64,000 bases of DNA from Ilyonectria destructans (GCA_020740775.1 JAHEWK010000034.1:124001-188000), one strand, 5' to 3'. Positions 42,484-54,500 are shown, counted from the stretch's first letter. The notes: generated by a model not told the origin, from the letters alone. A program made the numbers and translations.

Positions 42484-43720
42484 TCAATCAATCCAGAATA
42501 TACGTCCTAAACCAGGGCAAGTAAACGTCTCTCGCCCAAGCGGTAAGCTCTCGCATACCAGCAACCACAGCATAAATGTCCAATAAGCCCTTTGTCGTCC
42601 ACAACTTCGTCTTGCCATCCTCATACGTTGAAAGCACCAAGTGCCATCCATTTCCCTGGACGATAACGCCCGGGATGAAGCCAAGCTTTGACAAGGCCGC
42701 AAGCTTCTCCCCTTTGAACTCTTCTTATTCCTCATCTGTCGTTGGTGCATCCAAGCCCTGTTCTAGACGCTGGCGAAGGAGCTTGGCCAACGCCCCATCG
42801 AAGAAAGGCCCATTGCGCAGCGTGCCAGACACCAGTCTGCAGGTCCTTTTTCCCATTCAACTCCGGGCTTCTTAGTCTCGATACTCAGTAGAAGGGGGCG
42901 GTGTTGGATCGTTTCAAAGTCAGCATGATTGACGTCCATAGTGGGCGTGATGTTGCTGAACTCCGTCATAGCTGCCCTCAACTCTTCGTTACGGTCGAGT
43001 GAACGTATACACAGATATCAATCATCTTAGTCGTAGAGGAGATTGGTTTAAACTCTCGATGCGGACGGGCCGAGGTGCTAAAAGTAACAAAAAGAGTTAG
43101 CATAGCTGTCGCCACATCATCAATGGTACGCACCAGCTAACGGCATTGAAGTCATCGCACTGTCCACCCAGAAGCTCCTCGAAAATGCCTTCGAGTAGAC
43201 GTAGATGTACTTGACTGTTCCAACTGGCCTCTTCATGTTTGAAGTTCTCACATTCGGTGGCCTTCATGAGAACCTTTTCCACCTCCTCGATAGACGGGAT
43301 CCGACCAGGTAGAGCATCGCCTTCATCCGGAAGCTTGAAGCAATGTCTCCACCGACGATGATCCATGTTTCGAGCCTTGAGCTTCTCGGTGATTGTAGGT
43401 CTCAAGACATCCGGTAAAATGTATGGCCTCGCCCCACCTCGCCCATGGTGTTGAACAGCGTCCTCGCGACCTCGGGCACCGTATTCTCATTAAGTGCTAG
43501 CCATTCCACACCTGTCTCGCTCAACCGCAGACTCATCATCTGCTTCTTGGGCGAAGAGGCTCCCGAGACAGAGCTCGTCTCGGAGGCCGACTAGGAAATT
43601 GAAGCTGAAGAACCTGCGACGCTGCGCATTCTGGCGCCAGCACCAGGGCGAGGTGTCGCATCGGGATCTATCAGTGCGCTTGATCCGTCTAAGCGTCGCT
43701 TTTTTGGCGTCGATGTCATC
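42484..43720 (-). pseudogene. PD-(D/E)XK nuclease-like fungal protein, decayed
   Basis: Starts MTSTPKKRRLDGSSALIDPD at 43720, with a TAG replacing a residue in the Ser-rich stretch. Later blocks, in shifting frames, are KKQMMSLRLSETGVEWL, GRIPSIEEVEKVLMKATECE, ASWNSQVHLRLLEGI (exon joined by a GTGCGT...TTTTAG intron), VNHADFETIQHRPLLLSIETK (the D...E-x-K core), IPGVIVQGNGWHLVLS and VAGMRELTAWARDVYLPWF. This order is that of a large fungal family with a PDDEXK-like domain. At least three frameshifts and two stops. The family's role is unknown. Confidence 0.75.
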
Positions 43721-43763
43721 TTATTTTCGTCGTCGTTGAGGGAAGCGAGGACTGGCGAGTTGG

Positions 43764-46560
43764 CAGTGTTGCTAATAATATGGCAATAAAGTAGTATATT
43801 GCAATATAACCCATATGATATGGACTTTCTCATATTGTGACAATATGATATGAAGATTTTGATATTGTGATAATATAATATGAGGATGTCCATATTGGCA
43901 ATATATTATTTATATTGGGTTGTCAGTCCTGGGGCGAAATTGCCTCTTGACAGTAGCTGGGCAGGCCTTACCCTGTACCAGCGTCAGGGATACTTGGCAT
44001 TTTATTGGCTAGCATTCACCTCAAAACGCATCTTTATTGACAATCAGACCTAATACGCGACCACGCGTTTCTTCTACGTGTCAGGGGAGGTACGATTGGT
44101 ACGGACCATGTTGGGCTGGGCCTACCGGTGGTTGCCTGTCGACATTGGCCATCGTCACCTCTGCCCATTTTCTTTATCACTGTCGAGCCTAGATAGACTT
44201 ACCGCCATGCCTCAACAACGCCTCCCTTTTGTAAAATGGTCACAACGAAGAGAGTCGTCAATTTCAGTCGACTTTTCGGAGTTTTCCAGCCAGCAGTTAC
44301 ATGGCCTAGACGAAAGCCAAACGTCTAAATCTCGACCTTGCACAGCCTCTACAACCTCCTCCACCAAGCCTAGAACATCATGGGTCTTCTCTCATATGCC
44401 AGACGAGGAGATAGAGACGAGATACTACAATCAGCGGACCGGAAAAGAAGAGTGGCGCTGCAAACATTGTAACAGAACCTATGCCTGTTCTGGGGGTACT
44501 GCGGCTCCCGCAAAACATCTTATGGACCCTCCTCCTGACGGCCACGGTCTGCCAAAAGGAGCCCCGCGAACAGCTAAAGTGACAACGATACGAACGATTC
44601 TCGAACAAGCTCGTGCTGCGGCAGAAGAAAATCCCCGCAAACGGCGTCGGCTCAGCGATCAATCCGGAGATTCGATCGACCCTGACCAGCTCGAAGTGTT
44701 GTATGTGAGGTTTATTACGGCCTGTTCTCTCCCATTTCGGCTCGTGGAATGCCCAGAGTTCCGAGCACTCTTGGCCTACATCAATAACGATATCGATACT
44801 TGGCTTCCAGATACGCACGAGACCATCAGGAAATGGATCATGCGGCAGTACGAAGACCAGAAGGAGAAGGTCAAGCAGCGCATAGAGTCGGCGAAGTCAA
44901 GAATTCACATCAGCTGCGACCTTTGGACTTCTCCCAACTCTTTGGCCATCTTAGGCGTAGTTGGTCACTATGTCACGGAAGACGGCCAGCTGGAACACCA
45001 TATTTTGGCGTTGAAAGACATCGACAATGAGCACGACGGTTCTCACCTCGCTGCGGCAATTTTGGAAGTGGTTGACGAATGGGGCTTTGCTTCGAAGCTT
45101 GGATATTCGTGATGGACAATGCTGGCAATAACGATACAATGATGAGATCCCTTTCGCTTGGTCAGTACAACTCACTGTTTCTACTGATTGGCCCTAACAT
45201 CCCACAGGCCTCCTACGCCGATATGACATCCAATACGATCCCAAGGTTCACCGACTCCGCTGCCAAGGTCATATCATCAACCTCGCCGCCAAAGCTTTCC
45301 TCTTCGTCACCGACAATGAGAAGCTCGAACGCGACGATGCCGGCCTGCATAATGTGACACTAAAGCAGATTGAAGCGTGGCGGAAGAAGGGTCCTCTTGG
45401 CAAGCTTCACAACTTCGTCGTTTACATCCAACGGAGTGTTCAGCGCAGCCAAAAGTTTCTTGCTATCAGCCACAACCGTAAGCTTGCGCGAGACAATGAC
45501 ACAAGATGGAGCTCGTGGTATACCATGTTGAGGGCGGCCTTGAATCTTAGAGATGCAATTGACGGCTATTTTAACAAATGGATGGACGCAGATTGCGCTG
45601 GAGACGAGCTCTCTCCAGAGGACTGGACCATCTTGGAGAAGATCAAGTCCTTCTTAGAGAAGCTGAAGATGACGACCAAGGCTCTCGAGTCATCGTTTGC
45701 AACACTCGACAATGTCCTCTTGGCGATGGACTTCGTATTGGCACAATTCGAAGCCGGCAAGGAGGCAACTATCGACGATCCGGTGATGGCACCGATGTAT
45801 AACTCGGGCTGGGCAAAGTTGGATAAGTACTATCGCCTTACTGACGAATCGCCTGCGTATGTTGCAGCCATTGTGCTCCACCCTTCGCATAAATGGCACT
45901 ACATCCAGGAGAACTGGAAAAAGGAGTGGGTTGAGTCTTCAAAGACGTTGATTGAGACGCTGTGGAACGAATATAAACCTGTGGAATTACCGCTTCCTCT
46001 CTGCGAGGTCCCATCGACGACCACGAACGAGTTCTTGAATTGGAGGAACAAGCACCTGCAGCCGTCACTCGTCATGGACGAATACGAGCGATATTGCAAT
46101 TCCGAACGGGTTTATGGCTTTACAAGCGCCCTTGCATGGTGGCTAGAGGAGACGCAGCAGAAACCTACCCGAGCCTGAGCAAGATGGCCGTGGATATACT
46201 GTCAATTCCTGCAATGTCTGCGGAGCCTGAACGACTCTTCTCTGGGGCAAAGAAACGATTACAGACCGTCGAAATCGACTTGGAAGTGATGTAATTGAAG
46301 CATTGGAGTGCCTGAAGTCATGGTTTGGGATACGAGATTTTCAGGGTGACGAGATTTGTGCAGAAGCGGTTTAGTGATGGGGTCACGTGGAATATATTGG
46401 ATGTATTGTCACACTGCCAATATATTGGGTTCTTGGCAATAAATACAATGTGAGTCATGTTCATATTGGGTAGTACAATATGCACCCCTTGACAATACAA
46501 TAATATTGCGAGGGGGTCCATATTGCCAATATCGTATTGTTTATATTATTAGCAACACTG
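43764..46560 (+). mobile_element. hAT transposon with 18-bp TIRs, decayed
   Basis: CAGTGTTGCTAATAATAT at 43764-43781 is repeated exactly in inverted orientation at 46543-46560. The 200 bp inside each end are AT-rich with many ATATTG/CAATAT subterminal motifs, typical of hAT transposase binding sites. Length 2797 bp. Flanking 8-mers (CGAGTTGG, TGAAGGGT) do not match, so the duplication has decayed. It lies just beyond the start of the decayed PDDEXK-like gene. Confidence 0.9.
44207..46374 (+). pseudogene. hAT-family transposase with frameshifts
   Basis: ATG 44207 (the earlier GTG frame is not needed). A BED-type zinc finger (WRCKHCNRTYACSGGTAAPAKHL) precedes the RNase H-like core. One base is missing near 45108 (KLGYS instead of KLGYFVMDNAG), a 47-bp intron (45160-45206) follows, then RCQGHIINLAAKAFLF, DNDTRWSSWY and the LTDESPAYVAA block. 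Further shifts occur near 46160 and 46258; the other frames supply YPSLSKMAVDILSIPAMSAE then PERLFSGAK, the hAT dimerisation motif, and the end at 46374. Three indels make it inactive. Confidence 0.88.
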
Positions 46561-46845
46561 TGAAGGGTTAGCCAACGAGGCTGCAGGCTGCCGGCTGCCT
46601 GCATTTCTCAGCTCTCATTGGGCCAGAACATCTGCCACCTCATAGCTTTGGAATGAATGAATGAAACTTATTACGCCCGGGAGGACTAACCTCATAGGGC
46701 CAGGTGCATTAGGCTGTGTAACTCGCCCTGAACCAACTCGCCCATCACCGTCGACACAAACTTGCCGCACATGGCCCCGCACCGCGTCATCCCCACAGGC
46801 TGTTCTCCCACGTGCCGCCCGCATGCCTGGCAGATGAGCGTGCCC
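46561..46845. other. Spacer with a short LINE 3' end
   Basis: 46655-46725 reads, on the minus strand, as the conserved 3' end of the LINE (CCTATGAGGTTAGTCCTCCC) with an ATTC-repeat tail. No gene. Confidence 0.6.
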
Positions 46846-48092
46846 CAGCGCTCTCAACAAGTCAAGACAAGACAAGCCAGAGCTCTGGCTTGTCTTGTCT
46901 TGATAACTTAGCGGTCTGTCTTGACTTGACTTGGCTTGACTTGATATCTTGTCAAGCCTATTCAAGACGTGTTAGTAAGCAGGCCGGCCATCGTGAGCAG
47001 GGATGGACATCTTACGAATCGAATGCATCTCCCGCAGATTCATATCGAATCGAATGTGCCTTCCGTAGATTCGATATCTATCGAAAACCAAGACTCGATA
47101 GAACGACCAATCGCGATGCAGGTAGCTGGTACCTGGGTTCAATGGTAATTTGGGCTTGGGTATAGGTCCCTGTGACAAAAAGCGATGGATGAACCTGGGA
47201 AAATGATGAATACCGTACTGGTCAATACATTTGTGTTGGAGGAAACTACCTATTTGTCTCTAGAAGGTTCTGTGGTCATTACGACCCCTGTCAGCTAGGT
47301 CTATATAAGACCTAGGCTTCCGCTCCTTCTGTAGCTAGAGAGAAGATCAATTCATTCCTTAAGGGCCGCGCGTGCGGACAACAATTTGACTTATCTAGTA
47401 GACTTAGAGAGTGATATCATTCGGTTGGGACCTCTTTCTTCGCCTGGGTTTGGATCCGGATAAAATCTTCCCGGATCTTTCACCTTCAAATGGCAGTTGT
47501 TTGATACAGGACAGACATTATTCAGGATGTGAGATAGACATAAGACCCAAGCCGGAAATATTGGTCTGATCATACAAAAACTAGCACCGATAGAAAGCCC
47601 TCGGCGACAGAAATCTAGAGGGACTAATTTTTTGTCTGCATTTCTTCCATTCTACAGAAAAATCGGCATCTGTTCTTGTTGCTCATGTGGGAGCAATTGC
47701 TCGAAGTATCCCTCCCTACCCTATACCCCGCGAAAAGTAGCAAACGCGTCGCTTCCGGCTGCGGCGGATCTCGTGTTCAGGGTCGAGGGCTGGCTGGCCG
47801 TCTCGGTAACTGCTTCCGAGAGGGCGGTCACCGAAGAGGTATCGTCAATATCGGACATCTTGACGGTGATGAGCGTGGTGCTCGGGGCTAACTTTTGGCC
47901 GTGCCAGCAGGATTTTACCATCCAAGCCACCGTGGCTATGACCACCATAGGGTCCCTGCTTACCAAGCCGGTATCAAGACAAGTCAAGCCAGCTAAAAAA
48001 GCCGTCTTGATTGATAAGATGGTCATCTTGACTTGGCTTGACTTGACTTGGCTTGTCTTGTCTTGGTTAGGCTTGTCTTGTTGAGAGCGCTG
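46846..48092. mobile_element. CAAG-repeat-rich TIR element, probably non-autonomous hAT
   Basis: CAGCGCTCTCAACAAG at 46846-46861 is inverted exactly at 48077-48092. Both ends continue into arrays of CAAGT/CAAGA pentamers (46855-46960 and 47975-48075), including a perfect dyad around GAGCTC near 46893. CAG-type ends suggest hAT, but no 8-bp duplication is evident. The interior has no transposase and contains a Copia-type solo LTR. A 38-bp direct repeat (AATCGAATG...GATTC) lies at about 47015-47085. Confidence 0.7.
47234..47383 (+). mobile_element. Solo LTR, Copia-type, with perfect target-site duplication
   Basis: TGTTGGAGGAAACTACC...GCGGACAACA (TGTTG/CAACA ends), 150 bp, with a TATA box CTATATAAG near 47302. 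ATTTG flanks both sides (47229-47233 and 47384-47388). It is nested in the 46846-48092 element and so younger than it. Confidence 0.9.
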
Positions 48093-48475
48093 GCTGAGCG
48101 CTGGGGAAGACTGTAGGTAGGAGGACACATACACGGGGCGTATGACTCGCCCCATAAGAGCCTGAAAGCATGTGTACATTAGTATTTAGAACCACGATCT
48201 ACAGAGGTTGGCAGCCGGTTGTAGATAGAGGTTTGAGGACAGAAGTGGGAAGTCTGGAGGCGGCTGGCCAAACACCATTTGGCGTTTGGCGAAGTGGGGC
48301 GCAACGGATAAACATTCGGGGCGCTTCGGCTGTCGGCCAAACCCCGCTTACCGGGCATGGCTGCCAGGGAATGGCGGCTAAAACCGAGTACGAATAGAAC
48401 CTGAACCTGAATCCCCAATTTCCTCACCACTCCTCTCCAACATTTCTGCTGCTGGTCTCTCACAACACGGTCAAA
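48093..48475. other. 5' region of the Fot/pogo fragment
   Basis: No gene; presumably the left end of the Fot-type element, whose other end is lost. Confidence 0.35.
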
Positions 48476-48940
48476 ATGCCTTCATCGCGGCCTCGTTGGA
48501 AATATACGGAAGACGACATGGCTGAGGCTATACTGGATATCACCGATAATGGCTGTTCGCCCTCTCAAGCGGCCCAGAGACGGGGCGTGCCTCGAAGGAC
48601 TCTAATCGACAGATTTAACGGCCAGGCGGCGGTAAAAGAGCAGATTCAGCCTGGCCAACGGTTATCCAAGAATCAAGAAGATAGATTGGCTCTCTGGATT
48701 CTTCGTCAGGAGTCTCTTGGTTATGCTCCGTCCCACAATCAGATTCGCGCTTGCGTCATGGGCCTCCTACGACAACAGGGCGACCAACCGGAATTAGGAC
48801 GCAACTGGGTAGCCAGATTCATCGAGCGCCGTCCAGACCTTAGGACCAAGATGGGCAGACGCCAAGAAGCCAATAGATTTGACTCCTTTACGCCCAGGGC
48901 GGTTCATTGGTACTTCGATATCAGGGAGGGCCAGTACGGC
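48476..48940 (+). pseudogene. Fot/pogo transposase N-terminal part, cut by a hAT insertion
   Basis: ATG 48476 opens WKYTEDDMAEAILDITDNGC with SPSQAAQRRGVPRRTLIDR (Psq-type helix-turn-helix), then the CENP-B-like second domain (LSKNQEDRLALWILRQESLG...WVARFIERRPDL). The frame reaches WYFDIREGQYG, just before the DDE core, and the next base is the first of the hAT TIR. About 155 residues remain of a ~550-aa protein. The rest is not found on the other side of the hAT. Confidence 0.88.
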
Positions 48941-51470
48941 CAGGCTTTCTATCCATATTCCATATTCCATATGGAACGATTCCTGTATGGATTACGAATT
49001 TCTCTCCGTATGGAATACAAAAAATGACGTCATCGTTTCTCATACGAGTCGGCCTCGGTCAGGACGTAGGCGTGGTTTCTCGCCATCTAGCCATACCATC
49101 GTCGCTCTCTTCGCTCTCTGCTTCGATCAATTCAACTGGGATCCCTTGTGTGATACCGCTTTTAATCCAGCTATTCATGCATTCCCCCTTTTCAATTGTG
49201 CCACTTCCCAGCTGACATCTATCCCAGGATATCGTACGTCGCGCACCAGAAAACACACGCTCTGGCTCGGCGGACATAGCAGGCGCTGAAAGGATATCGA
49301 CGGCCATTCTGGAGAGACGAGGGTATCGCTGTTGCTGTTCTTCTCGGAGCCACCAAGTAAGCGGCGAGCAGTCAATAGCGACTGGCGTTTGCGTGATGAA
49401 GGATTGGTACTCATCGAGCTCGTTCATTGCCGGGCGAACGACATCGAGCTCTCGAGCGAGCAATTCATACTCATCGGGTGGCTGCTGTTTGTCTCGTAGG
49501 TCGGGCGTTGTGGTGGTAATCGGCAGCGTCTGGTAGTAGTCCTCCCAGTACTTCGTCACGCCATCAAGTACCGGTTTGTGCCACGACTTGGGCCAATTCT
49601 TTTTGACGTGGGCCATACGGCGTGACGGATGAAGCATCATTGCCGCGCCATAGGCAGGGCTCTCATCCGTAAGCTGGTAATACTTGTCAAATACAGCCCA
49701 AGAGGCAGCGATGCAGCTACGGAGTGTATGGTTGTCGTGGTGCTTTTGGAAAGCTTGTGTGTAATGCCTGTGAAGGACGTCCATCGTGAAGAGCGTGCGG
49801 TCGAGGGTGGCGTAGCGACCCTCTGTAAGCTGAGTGATCTTCCAGAATGGTTGAAGGAAAGTGCGCGTTTCCTCCAGGATGCTCCATTCATTAGGGGCGA
49901 GATAATCGTCCCGTAGGTTCTCATAATATCTTCTCTGGTACCACTCTACATGCTCCTGGAGATTAAGGGCAACGTCTAGCAGTAGAAACCATGAGTTCCA
50001 GCGCGTATCGTTGTCCAACCCCAGCGACCGGCCAGCGCGCTTCTTGAAGAGATTCCACCGGTAATCGTTCTCGCGCATGTGGACCGAGATGTTGTGGATT
50101 TTGCCAAGAGGCCCTAGCCGACGCCAACCTAGCGCTCTTTGCGCCTTGACTCGCTGTGCAAAGTCGGCAGTGAACGCAGTTTCGTCGTCGCCCTCGATTT
50201 GCTCTAGAGCGGCTCGTGCAGCTTCTTTGGAGTCCATGAAAAGAAAGGCCTGAACAGCGAGGTTAATGACATGGCCATGGCATCGAAGCCTCTGCTTCCT
50301 TGGCTCCCAATTGATGCCCCTCGCTTGTAGGTGCTCGCCAAGCAAACGGCAGAGCTTGTCGTTGGAGCCGTGGCTATCGCCTGTGTAGAAGCCGATCTTG
50401 TTCCAGATGTTGTAGTCTTCGAGAACGTGCCGCAGAAGCTTCCATTGCTCAGCTCCGCCATGGCTACCAGGTCCATCGAGGCCTGGCAGCTCGGACAAGG
50501 CCAACAAGGCCTGTAATGACTCTTTGGACTCTGGATCAACAAATTTAACACAAGTTCCAAGGAACGCTTTGTGATTCGGAGCTGTCCAGACATCGACAGA
50601 CAGATGGAGCTTTGATGGAGAGGACTGTAGCCTTCTCCGCAGGATATCCTTGTGCACACAATAGGAATTGGAGACAAGCTTCTGGATGGAACCATGGGAG
50701 AGGCTAATGATGCCTTCCGCGGTATAGTTGACAGCGCCGATAATCGCGTGAAGCTCTGGCCAAGAACTGCAATTGTAGGAGAGGTTGCGGACGGTGACGA
50801 GCTGGACCAAAGCCTCGAGAGCGGCCTTCCGATTGACTGCAGCTCTGAGAGTGTCTTCCTGCCTCATCAACTGCTTTGCAGCACTTACCTCTCCGGCCTT
50901 TGCGAAAGCATCCTGGATAAGGCTGTCGCGCTGCTTCTTGACAGGGTGGTCGTGGGAGTCCAACTCAATCCCGTGGACTTTGCACAAGTGATGGCGGAAA
51001 GTAGTTGAGACAGTCGTCGAATAGGTCGGATCTATACAGTGCATGCAGTAGTAGATCTTCTCATTTTTGCGAGGGCAACGGGCTGGCTCTGAGTTTTGAG
51101 GTTCGCGTGCATGGGCCCAAGTGTTTGCTGTCGTCTTGCGTTTTCGCGTCGTCCGACCGTTCGAGCTTGACGCAATTTGTGGAGCAGGGCTCGCGGATGA
51201 CGGCAGCTCAGAGGCTGACGAAACAGGCGCTACAGAGCGTGTGCCGTCGCTAGAAGCAAACGAAGCGAGGGAGGACATTTGCACTGTTGCTGGTCGAACT
51301 GAATCGAGACGCGATTCCTAAGGGAAATGAAGGGGACTTATTACCCGTCGCGGCGGGACCAACCAAGGTACGCAAGAGTAAACAATTTTCCGGTGTATTT
51401 CCATACGTATGGAATACGGTCATCTCGTATGGAATACGGGTAATCCATACGCTTATGGATAGAAAGCCTG
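48941..51470 (-). mobile_element. hAT transposon, apparently intact
   Basis: TIRs CAGGCTTTCTATCCATA at 48941-48957 and inverted at 51454-51470 (17 bp exact); length 2530 bp. Subterminal copies of CGTATGGAATAC and TCCATAC lie within 120 bp of both ends, probable transposase-binding sites. The flanking octamers AGTACGGC and GTGTTGTG differ, so a deletion or exchange followed insertion. It encodes an undamaged transposase. Confidence 0.9.
49059..51278 (-). CDS. hAT-family transposase, intact
   Basis: 739 aa from ATG 51278 (a GTG lies two codons upstream). Residues ~45-110 include a BED-type zinc finger (CMHCIDPTYS...FRHHLCKVHG). The RNase H-like core follows with SVDVWTAPNHKAFL and YTGDSHGSNDKLC, HGHVINLAVQAFLF, DNDTRWNSWF and the LTDESPAYGAAMMLHPS block; the C-terminal dimerisation segment is LSRMAVDILSAPAMSAEPER then VFSGARR. 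The family cuts and pastes its element through a bound hexamer/octamer. About 42 percent-like motif similarity by eye to the decayed hAT at 44207, but it is a separate lineage with different TIRs. No stop or shift seen: a candidate active autonomous element. Confidence 0.93.
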   Translation of the reverse strand: MSSLASFASSDGTRSVAPVSSASELPSSASPAPQIASSSNGRTTRKRKTTANTWAHAREPQNSEPARCPRKNEKIYYCMHCIDPTYSTTVSTTFRHHLCKVHGIELDSHDHPVKKQRDSLIQDAFAKAGEVSAAKQLMRQEDTLRAAVNRKAALEALVQLVTVRNLSYNCSSWPELHAIIGAVNYTAEGIISLSHGSIQKLVSNSYCVHKDILRRRLQSSPSKLHLSVDVWTAPNHKAFLGTCVKFVDPESKESLQALLALSELPGLDGPGSHGGAEQWKLLRHVLEDYNIWNKIGFYTGDSHGSNDKLCRLLGEHLQARGINWEPRKQRLRCHGHVINLAVQAFLFMDSKEAARAALEQIEGDDETAFTADFAQRVKAQRALGWRRLGPLGKIHNISVHMRENDYRWNLFKKRAGRSLGLDNDTRWNSWFLLLDVALNLQEHVEWYQRRYYENLRDDYLAPNEWSILEETRTFLQPFWKITQLTEGRYATLDRTLFTMDVLHRHYTQAFQKHHDNHTLRSCIAASWAVFDKYYQLTDESPAYGAAMMLHPSRRMAHVKKNWPKSWHKPVLDGVTKYWEDYYQTLPITTTTPDLRDKQQPPDEYELLARELDVVRPAMNELDEYQSFITQTPVAIDCSPLTWWLREEQQQRYPRLSRMAVDILSAPAMSAEPERVFSGARRTISWDRCQLGSGTIEKGECMNSWIKSGITQGIPVELIEAESEESDDGMARWRETTPTS

Positions 51471-51524
51471 GTGTTGTGTCTGGCTGGAGAGGCCGTCGGG
51501 CTCGCGTAAATTACCCTGACTACG
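51471..51524. other. Junction between hAT and LINE
   Basis: 54 bp that belong neither to the Fot fragment nor to the two flanking elements; a rearrangement scar. Confidence 0.5.
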
Positions 51525-54500
51525 GATGGATGGATGGATTTTATTTCGCCCGGAGGGAAGTCCCTATAGGGCCTTGACACAATCTAGTTTACACTTCAGA
51601 ACATTTGGTACCTGACACCCCAAGCCCCACGGATCGTTGTCTCATTGCTTGCTGCTCAACCTCGTCGCTGCTTGTTCCATGACAGGCCTGCTTGAAGGCC
51701 AAATTCTGCAAGTGTTCAGCATCCTATCTTCAGCAGCTGAAGCACGGTCTGCCAAAATCGAGGCTGCTTTTTGTTAGTAGAGTCGCACGCTAGAGGTTAG
51801 TTTGCCGATGCCGCTGGTCCGCATCCAGCCTGTTTGTCGCGATAGCAAAGTTGATTGCCGCACGCACGGCCTGCATATTTGGCCTCCATTTTTCGTCATC
51901 CGACGCAGCTTTTCCTCCCAAGAAGAATGACAAATTCCCGATCTTTGTTCGTGAGTATTTAAACATGACTTCCTGTTGCATTGTCCACTTTTTGCATCGG
52001 AAGAGGAAGTGCTCAATCGTCTCTGCTGCTTGCCCACAATCGCATATGTCCGATTCCGCTGCCCCTATCCTGTAAAGATAACTGTTCAGTCGCATCATCC
52101 CGGTCCGAAGCTGGGCTATCACGTCCGATTCTTTTCTTTTTAGCGAGTCGTATAGTGCACGGGTGTGCTTGCCTGGCAGCGCCTTGTCGATGCGCTTTGA
52201 GTACTGCCCAACCCCTTCCGGAAGTCGCCCACACTGCCGTTGTTGGAGGAGTGCCAATCGAAGTGTTGTGGACCTTGCTTGGTACGATGGTGCCTTTACC
52301 ATGCACTCTGCTTTGGTAGCTCTCTGTGCTGCTGCCTTGGCCATCGGTCCCAATGTAAAACCTTCGGCCTTAGCCGGCACCCACATGAGTCTAACAGAAC
52401 AGCCTCTTTTCCGAAGGCACTTGGTGCGGTCGTATATCTGACGGATAGTGCATTGACCGGATTGCTGCCGAGGCCTCCTGATCACTTCCACGGCCGAGCG
52501 GTTGCTCGTCATGACCGTTACGTCCTGAAAAGGAAGCCTGGGCGGCATGCACTCCAGCGCCATCGCTATTGCTGCTAGTTCCGCTGTGTACGGATTCTGC
52601 TCGTCTCCGGGCCCGAGAGTGACGGAATAGCTGGCAACCACCTCGCCTGCGCTGTTGCGAGTCGCATTGCGCGCGACGCCTCCCATCCCTACTATTCCGC
52701 CCTTCTTCGAGCTAGACGTTGCTATGATGATGCCCTTGACGTCGTTTAGCGTCTTGGCCGTCTTCGCTAGGTCGTCCTCGCCCACCACTGGGATGCGGCT
52801 GGTCCATGGCGGCAACGCATACTCATGGATAACCTCCATCCGCTCCGTGTGGACCCTTTCCACCGCCGAGACAATCTTCTGCATTGGTGATATAAATCGC
52901 TTGCTTGCCTTGTTCTTCAAAGCTGCTAGCGGGTGTGTCTTCGGAAGGGTCCGAAGGTTGATGCAGAATCTTGTTGCTGCTTGTCTGTGTCGTTCCTCTA
53001 CCGTCTGGATACTGGCTTCGGCCTCGGCCACCGCCGTTGCGACAGTACGGAACGCTCCTGTAATTGCCTGCGCTCCCACCAATTGCGCTTTGTTCAGCCA
53101 GGCGGCTTCTCTTGCGCGGCGAGCGTGCGTCCAGACGTTGGAGGCATAGTCCATCGCCGGCGCGACCGTCGCTACGAATAACTGTCTCGCCACCCTCGGT
53201 GACAGCATTTTCAACCTTCTCAGACACATGGCGGCGGTGAGCCCCTTGGCGGCGGCTCTAGCCATGTTCTCCTGGTACCGCAAGCCTACGTCCATGACCA
53301 CTCCCAGAATTTTTGCGCTGTTTTTAGGCTTGACCTCGTTCTCTTTGATCCAAAACGACCTGTCACTGTTGCGCACGGCGACTCGCGTGAAGTGGATGAC
53401 TGTCGTCTTGTCCGCTTCAAACGTTGCACCGCTGCGTCTCTCCCACTCGAGCGCTTGGTTAATGATCGACTGAATGCCTGCCCGGTTCGCCTCCGCGGTC
53501 GGGCCGGTCACCCAGGCCGAGTAATCGTCCACGAATGCAATTGAGCCGCCTTCCGCCTTAATCCTTCTCTGCACTAAATCTGCGTTGAAGAAGAGGAACG
53601 AGACGGGTGACAGCGGCGATCCCTGAGGGAGACCTGCTTGGGGTAGCTCTCGCTGCTCAGACGTGTACCCGTTCACCACCATCGAGGCTGTTCGCCCGGA
53701 GCAGAAGGCATCGATCCACCTGACCAGTCTGTCTGGTATCCCTCTCGCCTTCATCCTCTCGAGTAGTCGCTCTTTGCACACTCCGTTGTAGGCGCCTTTA
53801 ACATCGAAACTAATCAGGCTGAGCACTTTGCGAGCTCTCCATGCCTTGTAAATTTGTTCCTGCAGGAGCAGGAGCGCTTGCTCGGCCGACCGTCGCTTCC
53901 TAGCTCCGAAGTGGTTTGCGGGCAGGAGCCCGTAAGCCTCTACCGCGTAGGAGATGCGCTCAGCGACGACCGCTTCCATTATTTTACCAAGTGTTGACAA
54001 AAGCGATATCGGTCGCCACGCCTTCGCTACCGTGTAGTCTCTCTTGTCCGGCTTCTTCAGCGGGATGATTTTCGCACTTCTCCATTGGCGAGGCACTATG
54101 CCGTCTCTGAGCGACGCATTGAAGAGAGCCAACACCCGGTACTTTACCACCGGCCAGAGTTGTCTCCACACCATCGCCGGGAGGCCATCTTCGCCGGGTG
54201 CTTTCCATGGTTTTGCTGCCATGACTTTTTCTTCGATTTCTTCCAGGGTCAGGCCCGGCATGGGTACGGCTTTCCGCTGGGGTCTCACTCCTTCATCTTC
54301 AATTCTCGCTGGCAAGGGAGGAAAGAACGTTCCGAGCAGCTCCTCGGCTTGTTCTGCCTTGTCCTTGGTCATAAATCCATTTCCTCTCTTCAAGGGTGGC
54401 ACCTTGTCGCCCATGGTGTCCTTGCTAGGTTCGAGATACTTGGCCGCTTTCCAGATGTTGACGTCTTCGGCCAGGAAGTCGTCCCAATGTGCTTTCTTCT

